Positions 8,125 through 15,419 are shown, counted from the stretch's first letter. The stretch: DNA of 39,958 nucleotides from an uncultured Clostridia bacterium (GCA_944380885.1 CALWIZ010000022.1:1-39958), one strand, 5' to 3'. Numbers and translations: made by a program. The notes: generated from the sequence alone by a model not told the origin.

Positions 8125-8648
8125 ACAATTTTAAGCATTTTCCGTCTTCTTCTGTAATCAGGCATATATTTTTCTACAAGCCCGTAAAAAGCACGGCTGT
8201 GATTATGATGCTTTATATGCGCAAGCTCATGAAGCACCACGTATTCCACCGCCTCCGTCGGGTACGCCATAAGCCGCCACGAAAAGCAGACTGCGTTTTT
8301 CGCGCTGCACGAGCCGAACCTTGTTTTAGCCGAGGTTATTTTTACCGATGACGGAACAAGTCCCGTGACAGCCGAATATTTTTCCACCAGTCCCGGCAGT
8401 ATTTTTTCAGCCGCCGCTCGAAGCTCCCGCTCCCTTGACACTATGTTCGTTTCTTTTTCAAGCCGTTTTTCCGCGCAGGGCAGCTTTTTTTCAATCCAGC
8501 CGCTGTATCTTGCGACAAATTCGTCTATCTGCCTGTCGCTCACGGAAAAAGGCGCGCGCACAAGCACACCGCCTCCCGGCAGTATTTCAAGACTCAATGT
8601 TCTGCGTGAGGAACGCTTTACCGTATATTCCAATTTTTCACCCCGCAT
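8121..8648 (-). CDS. YgjP-like (WELAM/DUF45) metallopeptidase domain protein
   Basis: The C-terminal half carries the zinc-protease signature HELAHIKHHNHSRAF preceded by TRFGSCS and SWRLMAYP, which is the YgjP/DUF45 pattern. HExxH provides two zinc ligands and the catalytic Glu. These small cytosolic proteins (about 180 residues) are often annotated as M48-like or SprT-like, and their substrate is unknown. The start is uncertain. The ATG at 8648 has no ribosome binding site because it abuts a terminator hairpin. A TTG at 8633 (giving LEYTVKRS, where family proteins usually begin) has GGGGTG five bases upstream and may be the true start. The frame is also open to a GTG at 8678 inside the hairpin. 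Confidence 0.85.
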   Translation of the reverse strand: MRGEKLEYTVKRSSRRTLSLEILPGGGVLVRAPFSVSDRQIDEFVARYSGWIEKKLPCAEKRLEKETNIVSRERELRAAAEKILPGLVEKYSAVTGLVPSSVKITSAKTRFGSCSAKNAVCFSWRLMAYPTEAVEYVVLHELAHIKHHNHSRAFYGLVEKYMPDYRRRRKMLKIV

Positions 8649-8676
8649 AAAAGCGGCGCCTGATACCAGACGCCGC
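8649..8676 (-). terminator. Terminator or attenuator between the TM2 gene and the YgjP-like gene
   Basis: On the minus strand an imperfect stem (8676-8667 with 8662-8653, one C/A mismatch) with a 4-base loop is followed by TTTT and immediately by ATG 8648. It would end the TM2 transcript, or attenuate read-through into the peptidase gene. Confidence 0.6.
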
Positions 8677-8706
8677 ACGTTTTAATCTACGCTTTACCGT
8701 ATTGAT

Positions 8707-9042
8707 TTAAAGCAATGTCATAATATTTGTAAAGTTAAGCTCTTTGGTTCTCTTCATACAGGTAAACCAGTCAATAATTGTAAGTATACCGCAGCAACCG
8801 CCGGTAAGCAGCTTAAGTACTCCCATTCCGGTGTCTCCGAGCATAAATCTGTCTATTCCGAGACCGCCGAGGAAAATGGAGATAAGCAAAATTGTTGTAG
8901 GGTCTTTCATTTCAACAGTAGACACCATAGCAAACTTGTTCTCATCCATTGCCGCTAATTTTTCTTTTATGTACATAATCTTTTCGGCCGGAAAATATTT
9001 CTGGTTTGTCATAATGTACATATCGATTTTGTTTTGTTCCAT
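8707..9042 (-). CDS. TM2 domain membrane protein
   Basis: A short hydrophilic N-terminus of about 45 residues is followed by two membrane helices in the TM2 pattern: LISIFLGGLGIDRFMLGDTG, then GVLKLLTGGCCGILTIIDWF. The DRF motif between the helices is characteristic of TM2 proteins. The total is 111 residues. The function of bacterial TM2 proteins is unknown. The start at 9042 follows AAGGGGAG. The gene has its own promoter and a hairpin after it, so it is probably expressed alone. Confidence 0.9.
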   Translation of the reverse strand: MEQNKIDMYIMTNQKYFPAEKIMYIKEKLAAMDENKFAMVSTVEMKDPTTILLISIFLGGLGIDRFMLGDTGMGVLKLLTGGCCGILTIIDWFTCMKRTKELNFTNIMTLL

Positions 9043-9074
9043 AATAAACTCCCCTTATTTATTATTATGGTATC

Positions 9075-9103
9075 ATTATACAATATATTGCATAAAAACT
9101 CAA
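9075..9103 (-). promoter_or_regulatory. Promoter of the TM2 gene
   Basis: On the minus strand TTGAGT (9103-9098), a 17-base spacer and a perfect TATAAT (9080-9075) lie just before the GGGGAG ribosome binding site. Confidence 0.7.
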
Positions 9104-9132
9104 TAATAAATTATTCAATTTCAGTGTATGGT

Positions 9133-9468
9133 TTACACAAAAATAATTTCAAAAATATATACAATGACTACACAAATAGTTCCGGTAATAATTATTGCGT
9201 TTTTTATACGTTTGTCAATAGGAAACAATTTGCTGTGAAGCGCAAAAAGAACAACCAGCACAAACGGCAGCGTCGCCGGATTAAAATCAAAATAAGCTGA
9301 AAAATCCCCTCTTGCCAGCGCAAGCATAGCGCGCGTCATTCCGCATGTAGGACATTCAAAACCTAAAAAATATTTTATCGGGCATTTTATCGGCAGGATA
9401 AGATAAATCAGAATACCGACAAGCGCCGCAATATGAACACTCAAAAATTTCTTGATTTTTATTTTCAT
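9133..9468 (-). CDS. DUF2752 membrane protein
   Basis: The 111-residue protein has about three hydrophobic segments and the DUF2752 signature CPTCGMTRAMLALARGDF near residue 40, preceded by KCPIKYFLGFE. The two Cys of the CPTCG motif are conserved in the family, whose function is unknown. The start at 9468 shares one base with the stop of the upstream zinc-ribbon gene (TAATG), so translation is likely coupled. A longer reading to 9513 would overlap that gene and is not preferred. Confidence 0.88.
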   Translation of the reverse strand: MKIKIKKFLSVHIAALVGILIYLILPIKCPIKYFLGFECPTCGMTRAMLALARGDFSAYFDFNPATLPFVLVVLFALHSKLFPIDKRIKNAIIITGTICVVIVYIFEIIFV

Positions 9469-9872
9469 TATTTTCTTACCCTGACGGTAAATTCCTTTCC
9501 GCATTTCGGGCATACGGTCTTATGCACTCCGGCACGTCTCGGCAGACGAAGAATAGCCTTGCAGGAAGGACATTTTTTATAAATATGACATTTATCGTTT
9601 TTCCTGCGCTGATACAGTTCCTTTTTACGCCTTATAAAACCGAGCTTTTCAAATACCCATGCGTCCTCACGGCTGCGCTGAGCGGTATTTCTCGAAAACA
9701 CCCTGAAAATCGCGTAAAGCATCAGCGCGTACACTACACACTGAAGTATAAGCGAACGAATAAAAATATTCGCTACCGAAAGGACGGCGGAAACGGCGAA
9801 AATGACAAAAAACAGCCTGTCTGCCCCGTACCGTCCGGAGAAAAAACGCATCAGCCTGTATCTGAAATCCAT
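9468..9872 (-). CDS. Small membrane protein with C-terminal zinc ribbon
   Basis: The 134-residue protein has two hydrophobic segments (about residues 20-65), a basic stretch, and a C-terminal zinc ribbon formed by CPSC and CPKC about 20 residues apart. I do not recognise a named family. Zinc-ribbon tails of this kind occur in many small Firmicute membrane proteins. The ATG at 9872 has AAGGAG upstream and was preferred to the longer frame from 9926. It is coupled to the DUF2752 gene. Confidence 0.8.
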   Translation of the reverse strand: MDFRYRLMRFFSGRYGADRLFFVIFAVSAVLSVANIFIRSLILQCVVYALMLYAIFRVFSRNTAQRSREDAWVFEKLGFIRRKKELYQRRKNDKCHIYKKCPSCKAILRLPRRAGVHKTVCPKCGKEFTVRVRK

Positions 9873-9953
9873 AATACCGCTCCTTCCTTTCTTTATTGCA
9901 TTATTATTATATTTCATACACGTCATGATTTTGTTAAGAAAGAATAAATAAAA

Positions 9954-9982
9954 TTGATATATTTATTTACAGCGTTTACATT
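9954..9982 (+). promoter_or_regulatory. Promoter of the zinc-finger/sigma-like pair
   Basis: TTGATA (9954-9959), a 17-base spacer and TACATT (9977-9982) lie about 35 bases before the AAAGGGGAAG ribosome binding site of the gene at 10027. Confidence 0.5.
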
Positions 9983-10026
9983 TATTTCCTTTTTTGCTTT
10001 CTTATCTCCGAAAGGGGAAGAAAGCA

Positions 10027-10416
10027 ATGTATTACTGCAAAGAATGCGGACGAGAATTTGAGTCCGCCGAAACAATTACCCAGACCCACGGGCTTTTGAG
10101 TCCTCCGTTTGAGGAAATATATGTCTGCCCGTTCTGTTCAGGCACAGATATCTCCGCTGTTCAGTCGCTCCACTGCCGCTGCTGCGGAGCGAGACTGCCG
10201 GCCGGCGCCTCGTCCTACTGCGATGAAGGCTGCCGCTCAAAGGGTGAGAAAATGTGGCGCAGGGAGGCCGTGCGCAGAAAAAGAGAGCGCAGTCTGCCGC
10301 TTAACATCATAATAAGGCAGCTTGAGGAGTACAACCGTATGAACGGAACCTCGTACAGCTACGGTCAGTATGTAGCGCTGGTTCTCGCAAAAAGCAAAAG
10401 GGGCGGAAAAAGATGA
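10027..10416 (+). CDS. Multi-zinc-finger small protein, phage-like
   Basis: The 129-residue protein starts MYYCKECGREF and carries three Cys clusters: CKEC at residues 4-7, CPFC and then CRCC with a nearby YCDEGC. This suggests two or more treble-clef or zinc-ribbon units in the first 75 residues. The rest is basic and helical, with a QLEEYNRMNGTSYSYGQYV stretch. Proteins of this layout are common as hypothetical genes in clostridial phages and integrative elements. That link is from memory. Its ATGA junction with the next gene implies translational coupling. The start at 10027 follows GGGGAAG. Confidence 0.8.
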   Translation: MYYCKECGREFESAETITQTHGLLSPPFEEIYVCPFCSGTDISAVQSLHCRCCGARLPAGASSYCDEGCRSKGEKMWRREAVRRKRERSLPLNIIIRQLEEYNRMNGTSYSYGQYVALVLAKSKRGGKR

Positions 10417-10721
10417 ATGAAAAGAAAAAATATCTTTCTCTTTATATGCTCCAGCACGCGCGGATAGAACGCCTTGGCGGTATGCTTGAGGCGGGCACCG
10501 GCAATCAGGCGGAATGTCTTGCCGGAATACGAAAGGCAAACGAGCTCAGAAATGAAATTGAAAAGAAAATAAAGGAAGTGGACGGCGGGGTTTTAAGCGA
10601 GCTGCTTTTTCTGAAATACGTATGCGGAAAGCCGCTTCTTGAAATCAGCTTTATTCTTAATTACAGCGTACGGCATACCGAAAGGCTGCATAAAAAGGCG
10701 CTTGAAAAACTGAAGCTCTGA
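10413..10721 (+). CDS. DUF1492/sigma-region-4-like phage regulator
   Basis: The 102-residue protein is mainly helical. An N-terminal coiled region is followed by LSELLFLKYVCGKPLLEISF and a helix-turn-helix (NYSVRHTERLHKKALEKLKL) of the sigma-70 region 4 type. This arrangement matches DUF1492 and ArpU/RinA-like late-gene regulators of Gram-positive phages. It overlaps the preceding zinc-finger gene by four bases. No structural, lysis or integrase genes lie nearby, so the pair seems to be a relic or a recruited module. Confidence 0.8.
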   Translation: MNEKKKYLSLYMLQHARIERLGGMLEAGTGNQAECLAGIRKANELRNEIEKKIKEVDGGVLSELLFLKYVCGKPLLEISFILNYSVRHTERLHKKALEKLKL

Positions 10722-10733
10722 TATTCCGAGCGC

Positions 10734-10762
10734 TTGACAGGATTTTTTAGCAGAGGTATAAT
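10734..10762 (+). promoter_or_regulatory. Consensus promoter of the Crp/Fnr gene
   Basis: A perfect TTGACA (10734-10739) and perfect TATAAT (10757-10762) are separated by the optimal 17 bases. It is the strongest promoter in the window and may drive the whole redox operon, subject to the terminator at 11462-11500. Confidence 0.88.
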
Positions 10763-10796
10763 AATAGTACTTTCTGCGCGAAAGGCGGTTTTTTAA

Positions 10797-11462
10797 TTGA
10801 GCGATAAGATAAATCTTTTAAAAGAGCTGCCCTTCTTTGAGCATCTCTCTGATGACGAAAAAAAGCAGGCGGACTCATATTCATCGGTAAAGGAATATAA
10901 AAAAGGCAGCCTTATTCATTCGGGCGGCAGCGAATGTCTCGGAATGATAATGCTGATTTCCGGTGAAATACGTACATATATTTTATCTGAGGAAGGCAGG
11001 GAAATAACCCTTTTCAGACTCTACCCGAAAGATACCTGCGTGCTGTCCGCTTCCTGCGTTATAAGCCAGATAACCTTTGACACGCATATGACCGCAGAAG
11101 CGGACTGCTCGGTGCTTGTGTTAAGCCCCGGATTTTTTTCAGCCCTATGTGAAAAAAACATTTACGCGCGCTGCTATATGTACGAGCTGCTTACCGAACG
11201 CTTTTCGTCAGTTATGTGGACAATGCAGCAGATACTTTTCAAGGGCTTTGACCGCCGTCTCGCGGCGTTTTTGATATCCGAATACGAACGCACGGGACTG
11301 AAGCAAATAAAAATGACGCATGAGCAGATAGCGCAGCATACCAGTTCGGCGCGCGAGGTTGTAGCGCGTATGCTCAAGCGCTTCGCGGCGGACGGGCTTG
11401 TAGAGTTCAAGCGCGGTTTAATAACACTTAAAGACACGGACGCTTTAAAAAGAATGATTTGA
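10797..11462 (+). CDS. Crp/Fnr family transcriptional regulator
   Basis: The 221-residue protein has an N-terminal cyclic-nucleotide-binding-type beta-barrel (about residues 8-125), a long dimerisation helix and a C-terminal Crp-type winged helix whose recognition region is HTSSAREVVARMLKRF. The N-terminal four-Cys pattern of oxygen-sensing Fnr is absent. Several internal Cys (ECLG, TCVLSASC, DCSV) could sense redox state, but that is speculative. I read TTG at 10797 as the start because AAAGGCGG lies 8 bases upstream and LLKELPFFEHLSDDE is the usual N-terminus. It is followed by thiol-redox genes on the same strand and is their likely regulator. Confidence 0.9.
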   Translation: MSDKINLLKELPFFEHLSDDEKKQADSYSSVKEYKKGSLIHSGGSECLGMIMLISGEIRTYILSEEGREITLFRLYPKDTCVLSASCVISQITFDTHMTAEADCSVLVLSPGFFSALCEKNIYARCYMYELLTERFSSVMWTMQQILFKGFDRRLAAFLISEYERTGLKQIKMTHEQIAQHTSSAREVVARMLKRFAADGLVEFKRGLITLKDTDALKRMI

Positions 11463-11500
11463 AAAATTTACGCGGAGCAAAAATCCGCGTAATTTTTTTT
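11462..11500 (+). terminator. Terminator between the regulator and ccdA
   Basis: A 9-bp stem (11468-11476 with 11484-11492), extended by A/T pairs, ends in eight T residues. It separates the Crp/Fnr gene from ccdA, so the redox genes may have their own, possibly regulator-dependent, promoter in 11501-11580. I see no good -35/-10 pair there. Confidence 0.82.
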
Positions 11501-11580
11501 GAGAAATGAGACCCGGTCACGGTTTTGGTTTAAAAAAACAGGTAAAATACATATGTAAACCGCAAAAGGAGGATAAAACC

Positions 11581-12234
11581 TTGCAGTATGTCATAACATT
11601 TTTAGAGGGTGTAATATCCTTTATTTCTCCCTGTATGCTGCCCATGCTTCCGCTCTACATCTCATATTTCGCCGGCGGAGCCGATAAAAAGCACCGTACA
11701 CTAATGCGCGCTGCGGCATTCGTGCTCGGATTTACGGCGGTATTCACACTTCTCGGACTTTTCGCCGGAACGCTCGGCTCATTTCTGACAAAATACCATA
11801 CCGCGGTCGGAATAGTCTGCGGAGCGGTCGTGATAGTTTTCGGGCTCAGCTATCTTGAGGTTATACGGCTGCCTTTTTTCAAAGGTATGTCAGGCGGGAA
11901 AAGCGTTACCGGAGTTGTTTCGGCGTTTTTATTCGGAGCGATATATTCGGTAAGCCTTACACCCTGCGTCGGAGCGTTTTTAGGCTCTGCGATAATGCTT
12001 GCCTCGGCTTCGGGCGGCGCGCTCAAGGGCACGCTGCTGCTGCTTGCCTATTCTTTGGGACTCGGTGTTCCGTTTTTGTTCTCGGCGGTGCTTATCGACC
12101 GGCTCTCATCCGTTTTCGCGGCGATAAAGAAGCATTACCGTGTTATAAACATTGTCTGCGGCATATTTCTTATTATTGTAGGCGTGCTTATGATGACCGG
12201 ACTTATGAATTCGCTGCTCGCACTTTTTTCCTGA
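11581..12234 (+). CDS. ccdA: CcdA/DsbD-like transmembrane thiol-electron carrier
   Basis: This six-helix membrane protein (217 residues) carries reducing equivalents from cytoplasmic thioredoxin across the membrane to extracytoplasmic thiol proteins. The two reactive Cys are in the family motifs ISFISPCMLPMLPLY (Cys18) and SLTPCVGAFLG. The true start is probably TTG at 11581, with AAAGGAGGA eight bases upstream. The frame extends to 11506 but would include non-homologous sequence. Its partner is the TlpA-like protein encoded 9 bases downstream. Confidence 0.92.
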   Translation: MQYVITFLEGVISFISPCMLPMLPLYISYFAGGADKKHRTLMRAAAFVLGFTAVFTLLGLFAGTLGSFLTKYHTAVGIVCGAVVIVFGLSYLEVIRLPFFKGMSGGKSVTGVVSAFLFGAIYSVSLTPCVGAFLGSAIMLASASGGALKGTLLLLAYSLGLGVPFLFSAVLIDRLSSVFAAIKKHYRVINIVCGIFLIIVGVLMMTGLMNSLLALFS

Positions 12235-12243
12235 GGTGATTTT

Positions 12244-12798
12244 ATGAAAAAAAGTACAAAATATATTATTATAGCGGCAGTTTTCGCCGTGGTAATGGCA
12301 GGCGCGGTTCTCGGCTATAATTTTCTGTCCGATAAATTTTCTCCCGAAAGCGGTTCAGACTCAACAGGCGGTTCCTCTGCAAAAGCCTACGACTTCACCG
12401 TGCTTGACCGAAACGGGAAAGAGGTAAAGTTATCGGACTTTTTCGGAAAACCGGTTGTAATAAACTTCTGGGCGACCTGGTGCGGTCCCTGCAAATCGGA
12501 GCTTCCGGCGTTTGACAGCGTATATGATGAGCTCGGCGAAGAGGTGGAATTTCTTATGGTCAACCTTACCGACGGCTTCAGGGAAACCGAAAAAAGCGTA
12601 AAAGAATTTATTTCGGACGAGGGCTATGAATTTCCGGTGTATTTCGACACTGAATACAGCGCCGCGTACGCATACGGGGTAAGCGGTATTCCGATGTCGG
12701 TATTCATAAACGCGGACGGCACCGTTTCGGACGCACATGTCGGAGCCATGAGCGAGGAAGCGCTCAGAAATTACATTGACGGAATTACAGGAGGCTGA
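12244..12798 (+). CDS. Membrane-anchored TlpA/ResA-like thioredoxin-fold protein
   Basis: The 184-residue protein has an uncleaved N-terminal anchor (hydrophobic residues 7-27), a Ser/Gly-rich linker (33-46) and a thioredoxin fold with active site WATWCGPC (Cys80, Cys83) and the cis-Pro in GVSGIPMSVF. It would sit outside the membrane and reduce disulfides with electrons received from CcdA. GAGGTGATTTT precedes the ATG. The ResA-type cytochrome c maturation role is unlikely because no cytochrome genes are near, and repair or reduction of surface thiols is more plausible. Confidence 0.9.
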   Translation: MKKSTKYIIIAAVFAVVMAGAVLGYNFLSDKFSPESGSDSTGGSSAKAYDFTVLDRNGKEVKLSDFFGKPVVINFWATWCGPCKSELPAFDSVYDELGEEVEFLMVNLTDGFRETEKSVKEFISDEGYEFPVYFDTEYSAAYAYGVSGIPMSVFINADGTVSDAHVGAMSEEALRNYIDGITGG

Positions 12799-12802
12799 AA
12801 AA

Positions 12803-13003
12803 ATGAAAATCACATATAATCCAGACAAAGAGGTTGTAAAAACCGTAAAGGAAGGGCTTGAGCGCACCGGCGGCTACTGCCCCTGCGTGCTTGAGAGAAG
12901 CGAGGACACCAAATGTATGTGCAAGCAGTTCAGGGAGCAGATAAAGGACCCCGATTTTGAGGGCTTCTGCCACTGTATGCTGTATTATAAATCAAAAGAC
13001 TGA
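12803..13003 (+). CDS. Ferredoxin-thioredoxin reductase catalytic-chain-like protein
   Basis: The 66-residue protein holds six Cys in three CxC pairs: CPC (26-28), CMC (38-40) and CHC (56-58). The CPC and final CHCMLYY match the catalytic beta chain of ferredoxin:thioredoxin reductase, in which four Cys hold a [4Fe-4S] cluster next to a redox disulfide. The overall 33-residue span is the same as in the classical motif, but the middle pair is shifted (spacers 9 and 15 instead of 16 and 8). No gene for the variable alpha chain is present. AGGAGG precedes ATG 12803. With thioredoxin encoded next, it probably passes electrons from reduced ferredoxin to thioredoxin. Confidence 0.85.
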   Translation: MKITYNPDKEVVKTVKEGLERTGGYCPCVLERSEDTKCMCKQFREQIKDPDFEGFCHCMLYYKSKD

Positions 13004-13019
13004 AAAGGAGATAATAAAA

Positions 13020-13331
13020 ATGAACGAAGTAAGACTTACAAAAAACAATTTTAAAGATGAAGTACTGAATTCCGATATCCCAGTACTGGTGGATTTCTGG
13101 GCGACATGGTGCGGCCCCTGCCGTATGGTAGCGCCTATCGTTGAGGAAATAGCCGACGAATACGACGGCAGGATAAAAGTAGGCAAGGTAAACGTGGACG
13201 AGGAGCCGGAGCTCTCTATGCAGTTCCGTGTGGCGAGCATACCGACCCTTATGGTATTCAAGAACGGACAGCTTGTAAACACGGCGGTAGGCTACCGCCC
13301 GAAAGCCGACATACTCGCGCTGTTTGAATAA
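13020..13331 (+). CDS. trxA: Thioredoxin
   Basis: This is a classical 103-residue cytoplasmic thioredoxin with active site WCGPC (Cys31, Cys34), the buried Asp25 in VLVDFWATW and the cis-Pro loop ASIPTLMVF. AAAAGGAG precedes the ATG at 13020. Encoded between the FTR-like protein and a rhodanese, it is the likely hub that receives electrons from ferredoxin and passes them to CcdA and to sulfur-metabolism partners. Confidence 0.95.
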   Translation: MNEVRLTKNNFKDEVLNSDIPVLVDFWATWCGPCRMVAPIVEEIADEYDGRIKVGKVNVDEEPELSMQFRVASIPTLMVFKNGQLVNTAVGYRPKADILALFE

Positions 13332-13344
13332 GGACGGTGCGGCT

Positions 13345-13668
13345 ATGAGTCTTTTCGGACTGCTTAAACGTCCCGATATAAACGCAGGCGTGGAGACCGC
13401 GCGCGCCGAAAAAGGAGCGGTTATCCTTGACGTAAGGACCCGTCAGGAATATATGCAGGAGAGAATCCCCGGAAGCATAAATATTCCGCTTGACGAGCTT
13501 GACGGCATACAGTTACAGATTCCGGAAAAGTCAACGCCGGTTTTTGTGCACTGCTTAAGCGGCGCGAGAAGCAGTGCAGCCGCGAGGATATTAAAAAATA
13601 TGGGTTATACAAATGTGACCGATATAGGCGGGATTTCAGGTTACAGAGGAAAAACCGAAAGAGGATAA
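13345..13668 (+). CDS. Single-domain rhodanese-like sulfurtransferase
   Basis: The 107-residue protein is one rhodanese domain with the CH2A-type region ILDVRTRQEY and the active-site loop VHCLSGARSS, where Cys70 would carry the persulfide. The six-residue loop fits sulfur rather than phosphate substrates. The ATG at 13345 has a weak AAGGACGG ribosome site that overlaps the trxA stop. It lies 3 bases before the CoA-disulfide reductase gene, whose own C-terminus is another rhodanese domain. Confidence 0.9.
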   Translation: MSLFGLLKRPDINAGVETARAEKGAVILDVRTRQEYMQERIPGSINIPLDELDGIQLQIPEKSTPVFVHCLSGARSSAAARILKNMGYTNVTDIGGISGYRGKTERG

Positions 13669-13671
13669 AAT

Positions 13672-15360
13672 ATGAAGATTGTAATAGTAGGCGGCGTCGC
13701 GGGCGGAGCCTCCGCCGCCGCGAGAATAAGGCGGCTTGACGAAAGCGCGCAGATAATAATGTTCGAGCGTTCGGGCTTTGTCTCCTACGCCAACTGCGGA
13801 CTTCCGTATTATATAGGCGGGGTTATAACCGACAGCGATGACCTGACTTTGCAGACCCCGGAGAGCTTCTGGGAGCGTTTCAGAATAGACGTACGCGTCC
13901 GCCACGAGGTGACCGATATCGATACCGCCGAGAAAACGGTGACGGTGCACGGTCTTGACACCGGAAAAACCTACACAGAAAGCTATGACAAGCTGATACT
14001 CTCTCCCGGTGCAAGACCCTCCGCGCCCGATATGCCGGGACTTGACAGCGACAGACTTTTCACCCTGCGCACGGTCGAGGACACGCTTAAAATCCGTGCC
14101 TTTATTGAGAAGGAACGACCGTCCTCAGCCGTTGTGATAGGCGGCGGCTTTATAGGAATAGAGATGGCGGAAAACCTTTCTGCACAGGGCGCTAAGGTCA
14201 CGCTTGTCGAATATGCCGACCACATTTTAGCGCCCTTTGACGCAGATATGGCGGCACAGCTGCACATTCTTATGAAAAAGCACGGCATTAAGCTGATGCT
14301 AGGCACTGCTGTTACCGGCTTTGAGGAAAAGGACAGCAAATTAACGGTAAAAACCTCCGCAGGCGATGTTACGGCGGACATGGCTCTGCTAGCGATAGGA
14401 GTGACCCCTGATACTTCCCTTGCCGAAAAAGCAGGACTAAAGCTAGGAATAAAGGGCGCTATCGAAGTTAATGAAAAAATGGAGACTTCTGTTCCGGACG
14501 TATATGCCGTGGGCGACGCGGTAGAGGTAAAGCATTTCATTACCGGAAACAGTGCGCTTATATTGCTTGCGGGACCGGCAAACAAGCAGGGGCGTATAGC
14601 GGCGGACAATATATGCGGCGGAAACAGTGTATACAAAGGCTCGCAGGGCTCTTCGGTAATAAAACTGTTTGATATGACCGCGGCGGCTACCGGAATAAAC
14701 GAAGCGTCGGCAAAGGCGGCTGGCATAGATTACGATTATGTGATTCTCTCCCCCGCCTCTCACGCGACCTATTATCCGGGCGGAAAAGTAATGACCCTCA
14801 AGGTGCTTTTTGAAAACGGCACCGGAAAACTGCTCGGCGCACAGGCAATCGGATTTGATGGAGTTGACAAGCGTATAGACGTGATAGCCACGGCGATCCG
14901 TGCAGGAATAAAGGCGCCGGAGCTTTGCGAGCTTGACCTTGCCTACGCCCCGCCCTATTCCTCGGCGAAGGATCCTGTGAATATGGCAGGCTTTATGATA
15001 GAAAACGTAATGACCGGAAAGGTAAAGCAGTTTGACTTTGAAACCGCGGAGTCACTTCCGAGGGACGGCAGCGTAACACTGCTTGACACGCGCACCCCCG
15101 GCGAGTACTCGAGAGGCCACGCCGACGGCTTTGTAAATATTCCGGTGGACGATTTAAGGGAGCGGATCGGCGAAATACCGTCCGGCAAAAAGGTATATGT
15201 TATGTGCCAGAGCGGACTTCGCAGCTATATCGCCTGCCGCATACTTTCGCAGAACGGCTATGACTGTTACAATTTCAAGGGCGGCTACCGTTTCTACGAT
15301 ATTGTAAAGCGGGGCGCCGCGCCGGCGCAGACCGCCTACCCCTGCGGAATGGAAAAATAA
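13672..15360 (+). CDS. cdr: CoA-disulfide reductase fused to a rhodanese domain
   Basis: The 562-residue protein has an FAD-binding N-terminus (VIVGGVAGGASAAARIRR), the single active-site Cys42 in SYANCGLPYY, a second nucleotide-binding GGGFIGIEMAENL, a dimerisation domain and a C-terminal rhodanese domain (about residues 455-550) with Cys512 in VMCQSGLRS. This is the layout of CoA-disulfide reductase-rhodanese fusions, which reduce CoA disulfides, CoA persulfides or polysulfides with NAD(P)H. The rhodanese part can supply persulfide. It is the last gene of the redox operon, 3 bases after the stand-alone rhodanese, and GAGGATAAAAT precedes its ATG. Confidence 0.93.
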   Translation: MKIVIVGGVAGGASAAARIRRLDESAQIIMFERSGFVSYANCGLPYYIGGVITDSDDLTLQTPESFWERFRIDVRVRHEVTDIDTAEKTVTVHGLDTGKTYTESYDKLILSPGARPSAPDMPGLDSDRLFTLRTVEDTLKIRAFIEKERPSSAVVIGGGFIGIEMAENLSAQGAKVTLVEYADHILAPFDADMAAQLHILMKKHGIKLMLGTAVTGFEEKDSKLTVKTSAGDVTADMALLAIGVTPDTSLAEKAGLKLGIKGAIEVNEKMETSVPDVYAVGDAVEVKHFITGNSALILLAGPANKQGRIAADNICGGNSVYKGSQGSSVIKLFDMTAAATGINEASAKAAGIDYDYVILSPASHATYYPGGKVMTLKVLFENGTGKLLGAQAIGFDGVDKRIDVIATAIRAGIKAPELCELDLAYAPPYSSAKDPVNMAGFMIENVMTGKVKQFDFETAESLPRDGSVTLLDTRTPGEYSRGHADGFVNIPVDDLRERIGEIPSGKKVYVMCQSGLRSYIACRILSQNGYDCYNFKGGYRFYDIVKRGAAPAQTAYPCGMEK

Positions 15361-15410
15361 ATATATGCAAAAATCCTCCGGTTTAAATGCCGGAGGATTT
15401 TTGCATATAT
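15361..15410. terminator. Bidirectional terminator between cdr and folT
   Basis: A 21-bp perfect inverted repeat (15361-15381 with 15390-15410) with an 8-base loop contains a T5 run on each strand's exit side. It starts at the base after the cdr stop and ends 9 bases from the stop of the convergent folT gene. Confidence 0.85.
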
Positions 15411-15419
15411 ACTGTACGC

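Noticed and set aside
10027..10721. Intact prophage or integrative element
   Set aside because: Only two phage-like small genes are present. No integrase, capsid, terminase, lysis genes or flanking repeats were seen.
13983..14726. 247-codon minus-strand open frame inside the CoA-disulfide reductase gene
   Set aside because: Ala/Ser/Pro-rich translation without motifs, opposite a gene with clear catalytic residues.
15361..15410. The 21-bp inverted repeat as a transposon end or mobile repeat
   Set aside because: It sits exactly between convergent stop codons, has terminator T-runs, and no similar copy or transposase is seen in the window.
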